From an uncultured Eubacteriales bacterium (lineage in GTDB: Bacteria > Bacillota > Clostridia > Lachnospirales > Lachnospiraceae), in the NCBI GenBank assembly GCA_900315425.1, contig OMZA01000007.1:48907-112906 (forward strand): DNA of 64,000 nt, written 5' to 3'. Both the position numbers and the translations under genes were made by a program. The stretch's first letter is position 1. Each line of letters begins with the position of its first letter. Below the pieces are notes generated by a model. That model did no database searches. It saw only the letters and a program-made list of their open reading frames with translations, and was not told the origin of the DNA. This document shows, piece by piece, positions 28,247-37,339 of this stretch.

Positions 28247-30932
28247 TTTCTGCGCCTCCGTTTCTCCAAACTTCAAATTGTTCTTTGGACATTAAAACCT
28301 TTCTTGGTTTTGTACCTTCGTCTCCTCCGACAATTCCATTTTTTTCCATTTGATCTATAAGTCTTGATGCTCTATTAAAGCCTATTTTAAACATACGTTG
28401 AAGCATACTTGTTGAACCCTTTTGCTTTTCAACTACAAATTCAGCTGCTTTTTCAAACAGTGGATCCTGTTCATCTTTAGAAGCTGAATCCGAGCCTGTA
28501 GCATCGCCCGCCGTTATTGTGGCATTGCTTACTTCTTCATCGTATTTAACATCAACATTATGTTCTTTTATAAAATTAACTACATCCTGAACTTCTCCAT
28601 CTGATACAAAAGCTCCCTGCAATCTTACAGGTTTTATATATCCTGATGGGTAGAACAGCATATCTCCATTTCCTAATAACTTTTCACCACCGTTACAGTC
28701 AATTATGGTTCTTGAATCTGTACCTGATGATACCAATAAGGATACCCTTGATGGGATATTAGCTTTAATAAGTCCGGTAACTACATCTACCGATGGTCTT
28801 TGAGTTGCTATAATAAGATGTAACCCTGCCGCTCTGGCCAACTGAGCCAATCTACAAATGGATGTTTCTACTTCCTTGGAAGCTACCATCATAAGATCTG
28901 CCAACTCATCAATAATTATGACAATCTGTGGCATATTGGCAACATATTCACCATCCACCGTATTATTCATTTCCTTAAGTTTTTGATTATATCCCTTTAT
29001 ATCCCTTACATTGTATTTGGCAAATTCCTTGTATCTTCGGTTCATTTCTCCTACAGCCCAGTTAAGCGCTCCTGCTGCCTTCTTAGGATCTGTAACTACA
29101 GGTGTAAGCAAATGTGGAATTCCATTATAAACACCAAATTCTACCACCTTAGGATCCACAATAATCATTCTTACTTCTTCCGGTTTTGTTCTAAAAAGAA
29201 TACTCATAATTATTGAGTTGGTAAAAACCGATTTACCTGAACCCGTGGTTCCTGCCACCAACATATGTGGCATTTTTGCAATATCTGCAACAACAACCTT
29301 ACCTGCTATATCCATACCTGCTGCAAAGGCAAGCTTTGATTGATTCTGCTTTAATTCTGAAGATTCCAATAAATCCCTTAAAAATACCGGTTCTCTTTCC
29401 TGATTTGGAACTTCTATTCCCACTGCAGCCTTACCTGGTATAGGTGCCTCTATTCTTATATCTGAGGCTGCAAGATTAAGTTTTATATCATCTGCTAAAG
29501 CTGTTATTTTACTAACTTTTGTACCTGTCTCCGGCTGAAGTTCGTATCTGGTAACTGATGGTCCTCTGCTTTCATTTATAACACTGGCGTTAACTCCAAA
29601 AGCATTAAGCGTTTCCTGAAGCTTTACTGCCGTCTCACTTAATCCCCTACTTCTGGAAACAGCTCTTTTTTGAAGAGGTCCCTTCTTTAAAAGATTTAAT
29701 GGAGGCATCATATAGCTTCCATCAGCTGCAGCTTTAGAACCAGCGGTTATATTTTTACCTGCTGATTTACCGTTTGCCTTATTTAATTCCAAATCCGGCT
29801 TAGTATTTGGAACGGCTTCAATGCTTGTACCGCTATATGCCTTTCTCTTCATGGCTGCTTTAGCTGCCTTACTAACTTGAATTCTTTCCTTAGGCCTAAA
29901 TTCACCTACATCCTTTACCTCATCTGATATCTTATCTTGCACCATATTCTGTACTTCAGTCTGAATATCATTTTGTGCTTCAACCTGAATCTCATTATCT
30001 ACATCGGATGTAATAATCTTACTGGTATCAATATCAATATTGTCACTTACATGACCTCTATAAACTTTTCTTTGTATCTCGTGAATATCTTTGTTGATTT
30101 TAGCATCCGGAGAGACATTGCTAGATGCCATATCAACTCCTGACATATCCTTAAATCTCTTTCTTCCCTGCCTGTTTCTTTCCCTGTTAGCTATTCTTTC
30201 CTGACTATTGTTTTTCATGTATGCATAGTCTTCTTTTGCATAATCATATAAGTCTTTACTGGTATCTGTAAGTTCTCTGATTATAGACTTTCCTGACACA
30301 AGAGCAATCATGGTAAGTATAAATGCAATTGTTAATACATAAGCTCCAACAACTCCCAATACACTAGCTACCAAGGCCACCGGAAATCCTCCTAAGAGAC
30401 CTCCTCCTGCATGATTTTCGCTACAGTCCTTATATATTGATGCCAACTTTAATCCATATTCATTTCCAACATAAATGAGTTGTATAAAGGATAAAAATCC
30501 CCAACACATGAAAAAGATATATATTATTTTTTTAATTATTTCACTACTGGAAATATTAGCCACTATCATACATATCATTACAAATATGAATACCGGCATT
30601 ACATATGCTGTTATTCCAAACATTCCAAATAAGAATGATGATAATGCTTTTCCTAAACTACCCATTAACGAAAATGTACTTAGCTCAAATATTAGCATTA
30701 CCACAAATCCAGCTATCAATTTAATGTCATTATATAATTGAAGTTCTTCTTGTGTTTTATGTTTAGCTGTTCTGTTTACAGTACTTCTGTTTGAACTTTT
30801 TGTTCTGCTGGTTCTTTTATTTCCGCTGGTACTTTTTCTACTGCTGGTACTTTTAGATTTATTTGTACTTTTAGATTGGCTTGTACTTCGCCTTCTACTT
30901 TGTGTTCCTGTTTTTCTTTGAGTACTGGCCAC
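28236..30932 (-). CDS. ftsK: DNA translocase FtsK/SpoIIIE
   Basis: Hexameric motor that pumps chromosomal DNA through the closing septum. A Ser/Lys/Thr/Arg-rich cytoplasmic N-terminus (about 1-55) precedes four transmembrane helices (to about residue 215), a long charged linker, then the motor with [10 protein letters not shown], Walker [13 protein letters not shown], Walker [11 protein letters not shown] and DSRTIID. The C-terminal gamma winged-helix domain ([24 protein letters not shown]) recognises polarity sequences. 898 aa. The start is GTG at 30932 with AGGAGGGGG upstream. Confidence 0.97.
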   Translation of the reverse strand: MASTQRKTGTQSRRRSTSQSKSTNKSKSTSSRKSTSGNKRTSRTKSSNRSTVNRTAKHKTQEELQLYNDIKLIAGFVVMLIFELSTFSLMGSLGKALSSFLFGMFGITAYVMPVFIFVMICMIVANISSSEIIKKIIYIFFMCWGFLSFIQLIYVGNEYGLKLASIYKDCSENHAGGGLLGGFPVALVASVLGVVGAYVLTIAFILTMIALVSGKSIIRELTDTSKDLYDYAKEDYAYMKNNSQERIANRERNRQGRKRFKDMSGVDMASSNVSPDAKINKDIHEIQRKVYRGHVSDNIDIDTSKIITSDVDNEIQVEAQNDIQTEVQNMVQDKISDEVKDVGEFRPKERIQVSKAAKAAMKRKAYSGTSIEAVPNTKPDLELNKANGKSAGKNITAGSKAAADGSYMMPPLNLLKKGPLQKRAVSRSRGLSETAVKLQETLNAFGVNASVINESRGPSVTRYELQPETGTKVSKITALADDIKLNLAASDIRIEAPIPGKAAVGIEVPNQEREPVFLRDLLESSELKQNQSKLAFAAGMDIAGKVVVADIAKMPHMLVAGTTGSGKSVFTNSIIMSILFRTKPEEVRMIIVDPKVVEFGVYNGIPHLLTPVVTDPKKAAGALNWAVGEMNRRYKEFAKYNVRDIKGYNQKLKEMNNTVDGEYVANMPQIVIIIDELADLMMVASKEVETSICRLAQLARAAGLHLIIATQRPSVDVVTGLIKANIPSRVSLLVSSGTDSRTIIDCNGGEKLLGNGDMLFYPSGYIKPVRLQGAFVSDGEVQDVVNFIKEHNVDVKYDEEVSNATITAGDATGSDSASKDEQDPLFEKAAEFVVEKQKGSTSMLQRMFKIGFNRASRLIDQMEKNGIVGGDEGTKPRKVLMSKEQFEVWRNGGAENGE

Positions 30933-30998
30933 AAGAGCCCCCTCCTGTTCTTATTATACATTTGTTCTAAGTTTATAATAAATTTAGACATTTCTTCT

Positions 30999-31027
30999 AT
31001 TTTACTATTAAATAGAATTTTATTCAA
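30999..31027 (-). promoter_or_regulatory. Predicted promoter of ftsK-fhs
   Basis: The minus strand reads TTGAAT, 17 bases, TAAAAT, about 65 bases upstream of the ftsK GTG and just behind the terminator of the dynamin genes. Confidence 0.55.
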
Positions 31028-31050
31028 TTATATAAAGTTTACATATTAAA

Positions 31051-31077
31051 AGGTCAGAGGTATGTACCCTCTGACCT
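31051..31077 (-). terminator. Terminator after the dynamin-like gene pair
   Basis: A perfect 10-bp stem (AGGTCAGAGG with CCTCTGACCT) and a short loop, followed on the minus strand by TTTTAATAT. It separates the dynamin genes from ftsK. Confidence 0.85.
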
Positions 31078-31089
31078 AATTCACAATCA

Positions 31090-33207
31090 TTATGCTAAAT
31101 TGGCATTTAATCTCTCTACTGTCTTTATAATCTCATCGTATTTCTTAATTTTTTCTTCTTTATCAGATGACTCATCTATAATTGTGCTAAGTTCATCCTG
31201 AATATCACTAAGAAGGTCTACTGAGAAATTAGATTTAAGCCCCTCTATAACATCTTCAAATCTCATAACTTCATGTTCAAGCTTTTTACAAATACCCTCT
31301 CTTACATCATAGATTGTATCTGATAATACTTTCTTAAAGTTTGATTTCATAGAATTACTCTTTATCTCTCCTGAGAATTCCGATGTTATTATCTCCTCAA
31401 ACTGAGTTGTTGGAAATTCAATAACAGGAATCTTTATTCCCTGCAATGTTTTTTCTACAAGTATCTTATAGTATGACGCATCGAAGTTGTCTCCCAAGGA
31501 ATCTAAGTTCTCAATGATAATAGACAAAAGTTTATGTTTTAACTGAACTATATCTATTGATTTATTAAATGCAGCTTCAATACTGGCTTTACCATCTTCT
31601 ACGAAGTTTCTAATATTTTCAATAGCATCATATGCGTCAATATATTGATATTTCTCATCATAACTGTATATAACTCTGGCACTTGTTCCCCAGGTCCATG
31701 GTTTAAACCATACTGCTGAAGATTCTTTTCGGATTTCAAAATGGGTTGTCACACCCTCTTTTTCCGATACCTGCAAATACTCTCTGTTATATGCTCTAAT
31801 CTCGCTTATTGCCTGAAGTTTTTGCTGCTCAACTTTTTCTATTAAATCGTTAAATACAACCTCTAAGCTGGCATTAGTTTTATTTATCTGAGTTGTAATT
31901 GCTTTTCTTTGCTCTAGTAATTTTTCTTTATCATTATTTTCAAGCTGTTCTTTTCGTTTAATTGCAAGTTTTGCAATTCTATCCAACTTATCATTTAATT
32001 CATCCATAGCTACAGGAACGAAGTTTCTAGCTTTCTCTTCTAGAATCTTTTCCTTTTCTTCTATAACAGAATTAAATACTGCAGCTACCTCTTTAAAGTT
32101 ACCAATTTCCTTCATCAGCTCCTTAGTTAACTCTCCTTTAGCTGAAAGGTCATCGTAGACTTTCTTTTCTTTTTTGTTAAATTCACTTACATCTTTATTA
32201 GACATATTATTTAACATTGAAGATACAAATATTGGATGCTTAAACTGTTCTATAACATCATTGTTTACATACACATTGGAATTTCTATAATTAATAAATG
32301 CCTGCTGAGCATAATTAGTAAGTTTTTCCTTGGTGGTATTAACAGCCTGGGTAAGGTTCTCTGCATTCCACAAAGTATCTCTAAGACCATCATCGAATCT
32401 CGAACAAACTAAAACAACCTTTTTTACACCCTTCTTTGGCAACTGAGAAGCCATAAGGTCTATATCATTTTTATCCAGGAATGATGTTGATTTACTAATA
32501 AAGAATACAACGTCGCACAACTCCATAAACTGTTTTGTCTTGTCTACTCTGGAAAGAATAGGATCATAAAGACCTGGAGTATCAACAATTGATAAACCAT
32601 CTATTTCTTCGTTGTTAACATATACTCTTACGCTTTTTACAAGAGGTGTATATTTACCATCTTCGCCTACATACTCCACCAAAGCCTTTTTTAAATCCTC
32701 GTATGTTTCATATCTAAGCTCTTCGTGGCCTTTTATAATATAATCTTCAGGAGCTAGATTTCTCTCCCTTAACATACTTACAATTTCCTTTGCCACTACA
32801 TATTCGTTGGTGTTAATATCTTCCTTGGATTTTAAATTAATGAGTCTCCACTCATCTCTTGTAAAATATTCAATCTCTATTCTATTTTCATCATCATACT
32901 CAATCTTTGTTAAAGCTGCTGTTTTAGGGGTTACAGCTGTTGGCAGTACATCTCTTCCATCAAATAACAATGTATTCAGGAATGTAGATTTACCGCCCTT
33001 TACTCTACCAATAATACCAATATTAAGCTGTCTGTCTTCCCTAAAGAAATCATTGGTTTTGGCTATGAAGTTTTTCTTAATAGATGCTATATCAAAAAGA
33101 TCTATCTCATCTTCATACTCTCTTAGATTGTTATAAACGTTATCAACCTTTTCAGTAAATCGGCTGAATTCTATCTCGTCTTCTCGACTTCTCTCGTAAA
33201 ATTCCAC
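31090..33207 (-). CDS. Dynamin-like GTPase, first of a tandem pair (705 aa)
   Basis: Large GTPase of the bacterial dynamin-like group. A helical N-terminus (1-60) leads to the G domain: G1 GRVKGGKS at 67-74, a G2 region with TAVTPKTAALT (90-100) and G3 DTPG at 209-212. The G4 position reads SRFD (269-272) rather than the usual [NT]KxD. The rest (about 370-705) is mostly charged helix typical of dynamin stalks. An aromatic patch with WFKPWTWG near residue 510 could be a membrane-touching loop. No transmembrane helix. GTG start with GGAGG 10 bases upstream. It lies 5 bases after the second dynamin gene. A membrane remodelling or fusion role is inferred; no specific function is known to me. Confidence 0.85.
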   Translation of the reverse strand: MEFYERSREDEIEFSRFTEKVDNVYNNLREYEDEIDLFDIASIKKNFIAKTNDFFREDRQLNIGIIGRVKGGKSTFLNTLLFDGRDVLPTAVTPKTAALTKIEYDDENRIEIEYFTRDEWRLINLKSKEDINTNEYVVAKEIVSMLRERNLAPEDYIIKGHEELRYETYEDLKKALVEYVGEDGKYTPLVKSVRVYVNNEEIDGLSIVDTPGLYDPILSRVDKTKQFMELCDVVFFISKSTSFLDKNDIDLMASQLPKKGVKKVVLVCSRFDDGLRDTLWNAENLTQAVNTTKEKLTNYAQQAFINYRNSNVYVNNDVIEQFKHPIFVSSMLNNMSNKDVSEFNKKEKKVYDDLSAKGELTKELMKEIGNFKEVAAVFNSVIEEKEKILEEKARNFVPVAMDELNDKLDRIAKLAIKRKEQLENNDKEKLLEQRKAITTQINKTNASLEVVFNDLIEKVEQQKLQAISEIRAYNREYLQVSEKEGVTTHFEIRKESSAVWFKPWTWGTSARVIYSYDEKYQYIDAYDAIENIRNFVEDGKASIEAAFNKSIDIVQLKHKLLSIIIENLDSLGDNFDASYYKILVEKTLQGIKIPVIEFPTTQFEEIITSEFSGEIKSNSMKSNFKKVLSDTIYDVREGICKKLEHEVMRFEDVIEGLKSNFSVDLLSDIQDELSTIIDESSDKEEKIKKYDEIIKTVERLNANLA

Positions 33208-33212
33208 TTATA

Positions 33213-34850
33213 TCAATCCTCCTGTATGAGATTATCTATTCTGTATTCTTTAATTACTTTAAGATCTTTTTCCAAATCCTCAATATCTCTAGAACGGCTA
33301 CTTTCTTCGATGCTTATATCGACTTTAATATCTGAAAGGGATTTCTCTAAAATAGCTCTCTGTCTAAGAACATCTCTCTCAATATTTTTATTGATATTCT
33401 CAATATATTTTCTAATTTCACCTTCAATACTTACAATTGTCTGCTTTGTAACCTCGTCAATAATCTGTCTTGCAGCTTTATCAACTTCTTTTTGTTTCTT
33501 CTTGTTGCTAGACTTGTTATGCATGATATCTGCTACAATTCCTGCCATACCGCCTATAACCGCTCCTATTGGTCCAAGCAGGAAACCAACACCTGCCATA
33601 ATTACAGGAAGAGCTGTCTTAGTTACTTCCTCTGCAATGTTATCAGAAAGCTCTGCATTCACATTGTTTATAATCATATCATTTTCCGGAAGTTCTATTG
33701 TAATCATTTCCGAAATGTGTTCCACATATTTTTTAAGCTTAGGCTCAAATTCTGTATTAATTCCAACTCTTACTGATCTTCTAACCACTGAGTTTATCTT
33801 ATCAGTAATATCGGAACCATTTTCCAACATGGCACTTACCGTTGGAAGTGTAGCTTCCAAATCACCCTTAATTCTATCTCTAATGGTATTAATACATACT
33901 TTGGCCTGCTTACTAAAGTTGCTCTTTTCCTTGTCTATCTCAAATGTTATCTCCGCCATCTTCTTTTCAACTTTTTCCTGTTCCTGCTCAAGTCTTGAAG
34001 TAGAAAGATTAGCTTTATCAATTCTTTCTTCAAGATAAACCTCTGTGTATCTTGAAGCATTTCTTAACATCTTTGAATATTTATTTACAAAAATAGTTGA
34101 TGTCTGACTTTGTATTATTCTTAAGATATCCTTAAGTTCATCCACCTTAACATTTCCATAAGAATCGACGCAGGCTACTCCCACATCATCTCTTTCAACT
34201 ATCTTACCTACTGCTTTTCTAAGTTCTTCCTTACATTCTTCTAACTCATCCTCATCAAGTCTGTTACATTTTGTAATAACCACATATACCGGCATATTAT
34301 ATGCTTTTAACTCTTTGATAAATTCAGCAATACTCTCTTTTAATACCGGTTCATCTGAAGATACCACTAATAGATATGCAAGACTGTTAGGTAAATACTG
34401 ATCAATAGCTCTGTTATGAAGTTCAAAACTTGTGTCAAATCCGGGAAGATCCACGATATTTACAGACTTTATCTCTTTTAAGAATTCGTTATCGTACTCA
34501 ACCTGTACAAGGCTTGTTGTTTGTATTGTAAGACCTTTCAAAGGAAGTTCGTCAATTCTTCTTTCAATCTTACGTCCCTGGTCATACTGATATACTTTGT
34601 TATTACCATAATATATCTCTGTTGGAACCGCTGTCTCAGGTGTTATGTCTACACTAAGAAGTGGCTTGTTGATTATTGCATTAATCATCGAACTCTTTCC
34701 TGTACTAAAGTTACCTACTACAGGTGTATTAACTCTGTAAGTATCAATACTTTCTAATATTTTTTGAGTGTCTGTAGAATCTATCTGATACTTATCTTGA
34801 ATGTCTTTTAATTTTTTAAATTTTTCTTTATAAACAGATGCTAAATCCAT
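33213..34850 (-). CDS. Dynamin-like GTPase with membrane hairpin, second of the pair (545 aa)
   Basis: Dynamin-like GTPase transcribed first in the pair. G1 is GNFSTGKS at 46-53, the G2 region is SVDITPETAVPTEI, G3 is DLPG at 134-137 and the G4 region is TKCNRLD at 193-199. A coiled-coil stalk follows (about 265-410). Residues 412-442 are a Gly-rich hydrophobic stretch (two short helices around LLGPIGAVIGGM), suited to insert into the membrane as a paddle, then a Lys-rich segment and a second helical arm. ATG start with GGAGG. Architecture differs from its neighbour, so the two are likely non-identical partners rather than a recent duplication, as in the tandem DLP pair of Campylobacter. Confidence 0.85.
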   Translation of the reverse strand: MDLASVYKEKFKKLKDIQDKYQIDSTDTQKILESIDTYRVNTPVVGNFSTGKSSMINAIINKPLLSVDITPETAVPTEIYYGNNKVYQYDQGRKIERRIDELPLKGLTIQTTSLVQVEYDNEFLKEIKSVNIVDLPGFDTSFELHNRAIDQYLPNSLAYLLVVSSDEPVLKESIAEFIKELKAYNMPVYVVITKCNRLDEDELEECKEELRKAVGKIVERDDVGVACVDSYGNVKVDELKDILRIIQSQTSTIFVNKYSKMLRNASRYTEVYLEERIDKANLSTSRLEQEQEKVEKKMAEITFEIDKEKSNFSKQAKVCINTIRDRIKGDLEATLPTVSAMLENGSDITDKINSVVRRSVRVGINTEFEPKLKKYVEHISEMITIELPENDMIINNVNAELSDNIAEEVTKTALPVIMAGVGFLLGPIGAVIGGMAGIVADIMHNKSSNKKKQKEVDKAARQIIDEVTKQTIVSIEGEIRKYIENINKNIERDVLRQRAILEKSLSDIKVDISIEESSRSRDIEDLEKDLKVIKEYRIDNLIQED

Positions 34851-34867
34851 GTAACTAACCTCCCGGT

Positions 34868-34896
34868 ATATAATGTCGAATCAAATCCAGTAACAA
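34868..34896 (-). promoter_or_regulatory. Possible weak promoter of the dynamin pair
   Basis: The minus strand reads TTGTTA, 17 bases, TTATAT in the 50-base gap after malQ. There is no terminator between malQ and the dynamin genes, so cotranscription is also possible. Confidence 0.35.
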
Positions 34897-34900
34897 TATC

Positions 34901-36388
34901 CTAATTCTTAGGATTTCTATCGTATAATTCTGTCAACTCCTTTATCTCATTCCACAACTCATCATTCATCTGGCTTTTTAGAATTCTCCATCTCCAGTTT
35001 TCGCCTATTGTAGAAGGAATATTTATTCTGGCTTCGCTTCCCAGATTCAGATAATCCTGAATAGGTATAATAGCTGTGTCTGATACTGATGCCAATGCTA
35101 CTTTTATAAACATCGTACTTGCATTCTTTTTATTTATACCCTGATTGTTCAAATAATTCTTGGCATGCTTCTTGTCATTATACGAAAGAACTTCATACCA
35201 CCCCTTAATAGTATCATTGTCATGAGTTCCTGTATAAACCACTGTATTTCTATCATAAGTATATGGTAAATAATTGCTTGGTTCCCTGGAATCAAATGCA
35301 AACTGTATGAGCTTCATTCCCGGGAATCCGGTATCTTTAACCAACTGAATTACCGTGTCTGTTAAAAATCCCAAATCCTCTGCAATAATCTTAACCTCTC
35401 CTAACTCTTCTTTAATCTTGTTAAATAGAGCTATTCCCGGACCTTTTTCCCAATGCCCACCTGCTGCTGTCTCATCTCCGTATGGAATAGAGAAATACTC
35501 ATCAAACCCTCTAAAATGATCTATTCTAACAATGTCATACAGAGTAAAGCTTTGCTTTACTCTTCTTATCCACCACTCAAATTCTGTTTTCTTATGATAT
35601 CCCCAATCATATAATGGGTTTCCCCATAACTGACCATCCTCAGAAAATGCATCCGGCGGACATCCTGCCACCGCCACAGGTTCATTTTCTTCGTTAAATT
35701 GAAATAATTGTCTATCTCCCCAACAATCAGCACTATCAAAAGATACATAGATAGGAATGTCTCCAATAATTAAAACACCCTTATCATTTGCATATTTTTT
35801 TAATTTCATCCACTGACTGTAAAACTCAAACTGGATGAATTTATAAAATTCTATATCGTCCTTTAGTTCTTCACTATATTCTTTAATGGCTTTTTTATTT
35901 CGATTCTTTATATCTTCATCCCATTTAACCCATGGTTCTCCATTATAAGAATCCTTTATAGCCATGTATAATGCATATTCATCTAACCAATCTTTATTAT
36001 CTTTTTTGAATTTCTTATACTTTGAATCATTAGTATCAAAATTCTCAAAAGCTATCCATAATATTCCAAATCTGGAATCATATATTTTTTTATAATCTAT
36101 ATAAACATTATCATTTCCAAAATCACACTCATCACATTCTTCCTTGGTTATTAGCCCCTGACTAATTAACTCTTCAAGATCTATAAAATATGGATTGCCT
36201 GCAAATGTGGAAAATGATTGATATGGACTATCGCCATAGCTGGTTGGCCCTAATGGCAACACCTGCCAATATGTCTGTTTCGCTTTAGCTAGTCCATCTA
36301 TAAATTCATAAGCTTCTTTTGAAAAACATCCTATCCCGTATCTGGATGGAAGACTACTTATTGGCATTAATATTCCGGCTCTTCGCAT
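34901..36388 (-). CDS. malQ: 4-alpha-glucanotransferase (amylomaltase)
   Basis: GH77 enzyme that transfers alpha-1,4-glucan segments between maltodextrins or glycogen chains. The fold's catalytic residues are visible: VRIDHFRG (nucleophile Asp), IIAEDLG (acid/base Glu) and TGTHDNDT (third Asp). Other hallmarks are GDSPYQSFSTFAGNPYFIDL and GCPPDAFSEDGQLWGNPLYDW. 495 aa is standard. ATG start with AGGAGG. It has its own promoter, and no other glycogen or maltose gene is next to it. Confidence 0.97.
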   Translation of the reverse strand: MRRAGILMPISSLPSRYGIGCFSKEAYEFIDGLAKAKQTYWQVLPLGPTSYGDSPYQSFSTFAGNPYFIDLEELISQGLITKEECDECDFGNDNVYIDYKKIYDSRFGILWIAFENFDTNDSKYKKFKKDNKDWLDEYALYMAIKDSYNGEPWVKWDEDIKNRNKKAIKEYSEELKDDIEFYKFIQFEFYSQWMKLKKYANDKGVLIIGDIPIYVSFDSADCWGDRQLFQFNEENEPVAVAGCPPDAFSEDGQLWGNPLYDWGYHKKTEFEWWIRRVKQSFTLYDIVRIDHFRGFDEYFSIPYGDETAAGGHWEKGPGIALFNKIKEELGEVKIIAEDLGFLTDTVIQLVKDTGFPGMKLIQFAFDSREPSNYLPYTYDRNTVVYTGTHDNDTIKGWYEVLSYNDKKHAKNYLNNQGINKKNASTMFIKVALASVSDTAIIPIQDYLNLGSEARINIPSTIGENWRWRILKSQMNDELWNEIKELTELYDRNPKN

Positions 36389-36433
36389 ATGTCCTCCTAA
36401 GTTTGTAAATTATTACTAGTATTTAAAGAATAA

Positions 36434-36520
36434 AATTGCCCAATTTGTACAATTAACACAAAAAAATCTTACCATATATATAGACTTTTTTCAAGGCGAA
36501 AACCGTACATCTGGGCAATT
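36434..36520 (-). repeat. Perfect 9-bp inverted repeat flanking the malQ promoter
   Basis: AATTGCCCA at 36434-36442 and its exact complement TGGGCAATT at 36512-36520 lie 69 bases apart and enclose the whole malQ promoter. The downstream arm would be in the transcribed leader. It could be a pair of operator half-sites or chance. Confidence 0.5.
36466..36494 (-). promoter_or_regulatory. Predicted promoter of malQ
   Basis: The minus strand reads TTGAAA, 17 bases, TAAGAT. The leader would be about 70 bases. No clear hairpin terminator for hisA is seen between this promoter and the hisA stop codon. Confidence 0.6.
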
Positions 36521-36542
36521 ACACACTTATTATATTTAATTT

Positions 36543-37316
36543 TCAAGAATATTTTTCAGCCAATTTTTCAAAACTTAAATGTCCGCCAAAAATATCCAAA
36601 GCTGAACCAACTGTAAAATCCATGTTATTATTAGAAGCTTGTCTTAGCTTTTCAATATCCTCCATGGTTCTTATTCCACCGGCATAGGTAATAGGGCTTT
36701 TATCCCATTTTCCTATGATATTTACTAACTCTGTTTCTACTCCGTTATTTTTACCTTCCACATCCACTGCGTGTATAAGAAATTCATCACAATATTCACT
36801 AAGCTTTTGTAAAGTTGAAATGTCCACCTCTTCTTTAGTAAAATTTTGCCACCTGTCAGTGACTATAAAATATTTGCCATCTTTCTTCCTACAACTTAAG
36901 TCCAAAACCAGCTTTTCTTTACCGGTCACCTTACATATTTCCTTTAAATTATCATAGTTAAGTATTCCATTTGAAAAGACATATGAGGTTACTATTACAT
37001 GAGATGCTCCTGCTTCTAAAAATTCTCTGGCATTATCAGGTCTGACGCCTCCACCAAGTTCCATTCCTCCATTAAATGACTTAAGAGCAAGCATTGCTTG
37101 CTCTTTTGTGTCATTATAATATTTCGATGTAACAGCATTAAGAAGAATTATATGACCGCCGGTTAATCCATGTTTTTTATATAAATCACCGTAATAGTCT
37201 GCATTTTTTTCTGATACAAAATTCTCCTTAGCGCTGTCTCCAACATCTTTAATGGAAGAACCTACAACCTGTTTAACCTTACCATTATGAATATCAATAC
37301 AAGGTCTAAACTTCAT
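36543..37316 (-). CDS. hisA: Eukaryotic-type HisA isomerase (HIS6-like), orphan
   Basis: Predicted phosphoribosylformimino-AICAR-phosphate isomerase of histidine synthesis, a TIM barrel with the catalytic Asp in RPCIDIHNGKVKQVVG and phosphate-binding ELGGGVR and YAGGIRT loops. The pattern GLTGGHIILL, LDLSCRKKDGKYFIVTDRWQ and AVDVEGKNNGVE matches the divergent class known from fungi and plants (yeast His6) rather than standard bacterial HisA. 257 aa. ATG start with AAGGAG. It follows pnp by 23 bases and no other his gene is present, so it either completes a his pathway encoded elsewhere or has a changed substrate. Confidence 0.85.
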   Translation of the reverse strand: MKFRPCIDIHNGKVKQVVGSSIKDVGDSAKENFVSEKNADYYGDLYKKHGLTGGHIILLNAVTSKYYNDTKEQAMLALKSFNGGMELGGGVRPDNAREFLEAGASHVIVTSYVFSNGILNYDNLKEICKVTGKEKLVLDLSCRKKDGKYFIVTDRWQNFTKEEVDISTLQKLSEYCDEFLIHAVDVEGKNNGVETELVNIIGKWDKSPITYAGGIRTMEDIEKLRQASNNNMDFTVGSALDIFGGHLSFEKLAEKYS

Positions 37317-37339
37317 ATAGTTCTCCTTTTTAAATCTAA

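Noticed and set aside
28247-28276. Ten extra N-terminal codons of fhs
   Set aside because: The downstream ATG has GGAGG at ideal spacing and gives the family's standard length; the longer form would overlap ftsK by about 40 bases.
30776-31027. Minus-strand frame of 83 codons upstream of ftsK
   Set aside because: Overlaps the ftsK N-terminal region in another frame and runs through its promoter; composition mirrors the Lys/Ser-rich start of FtsK.
33226-34038. Plus-strand open frame of 270 codons
   Set aside because: Fully antisense to the 545-aa dynamin gene, which has clear GTPase motifs. Its hydrophobic, Ser/Leu-rich product is what antisense of a Glu/Lys-rich helix gives.
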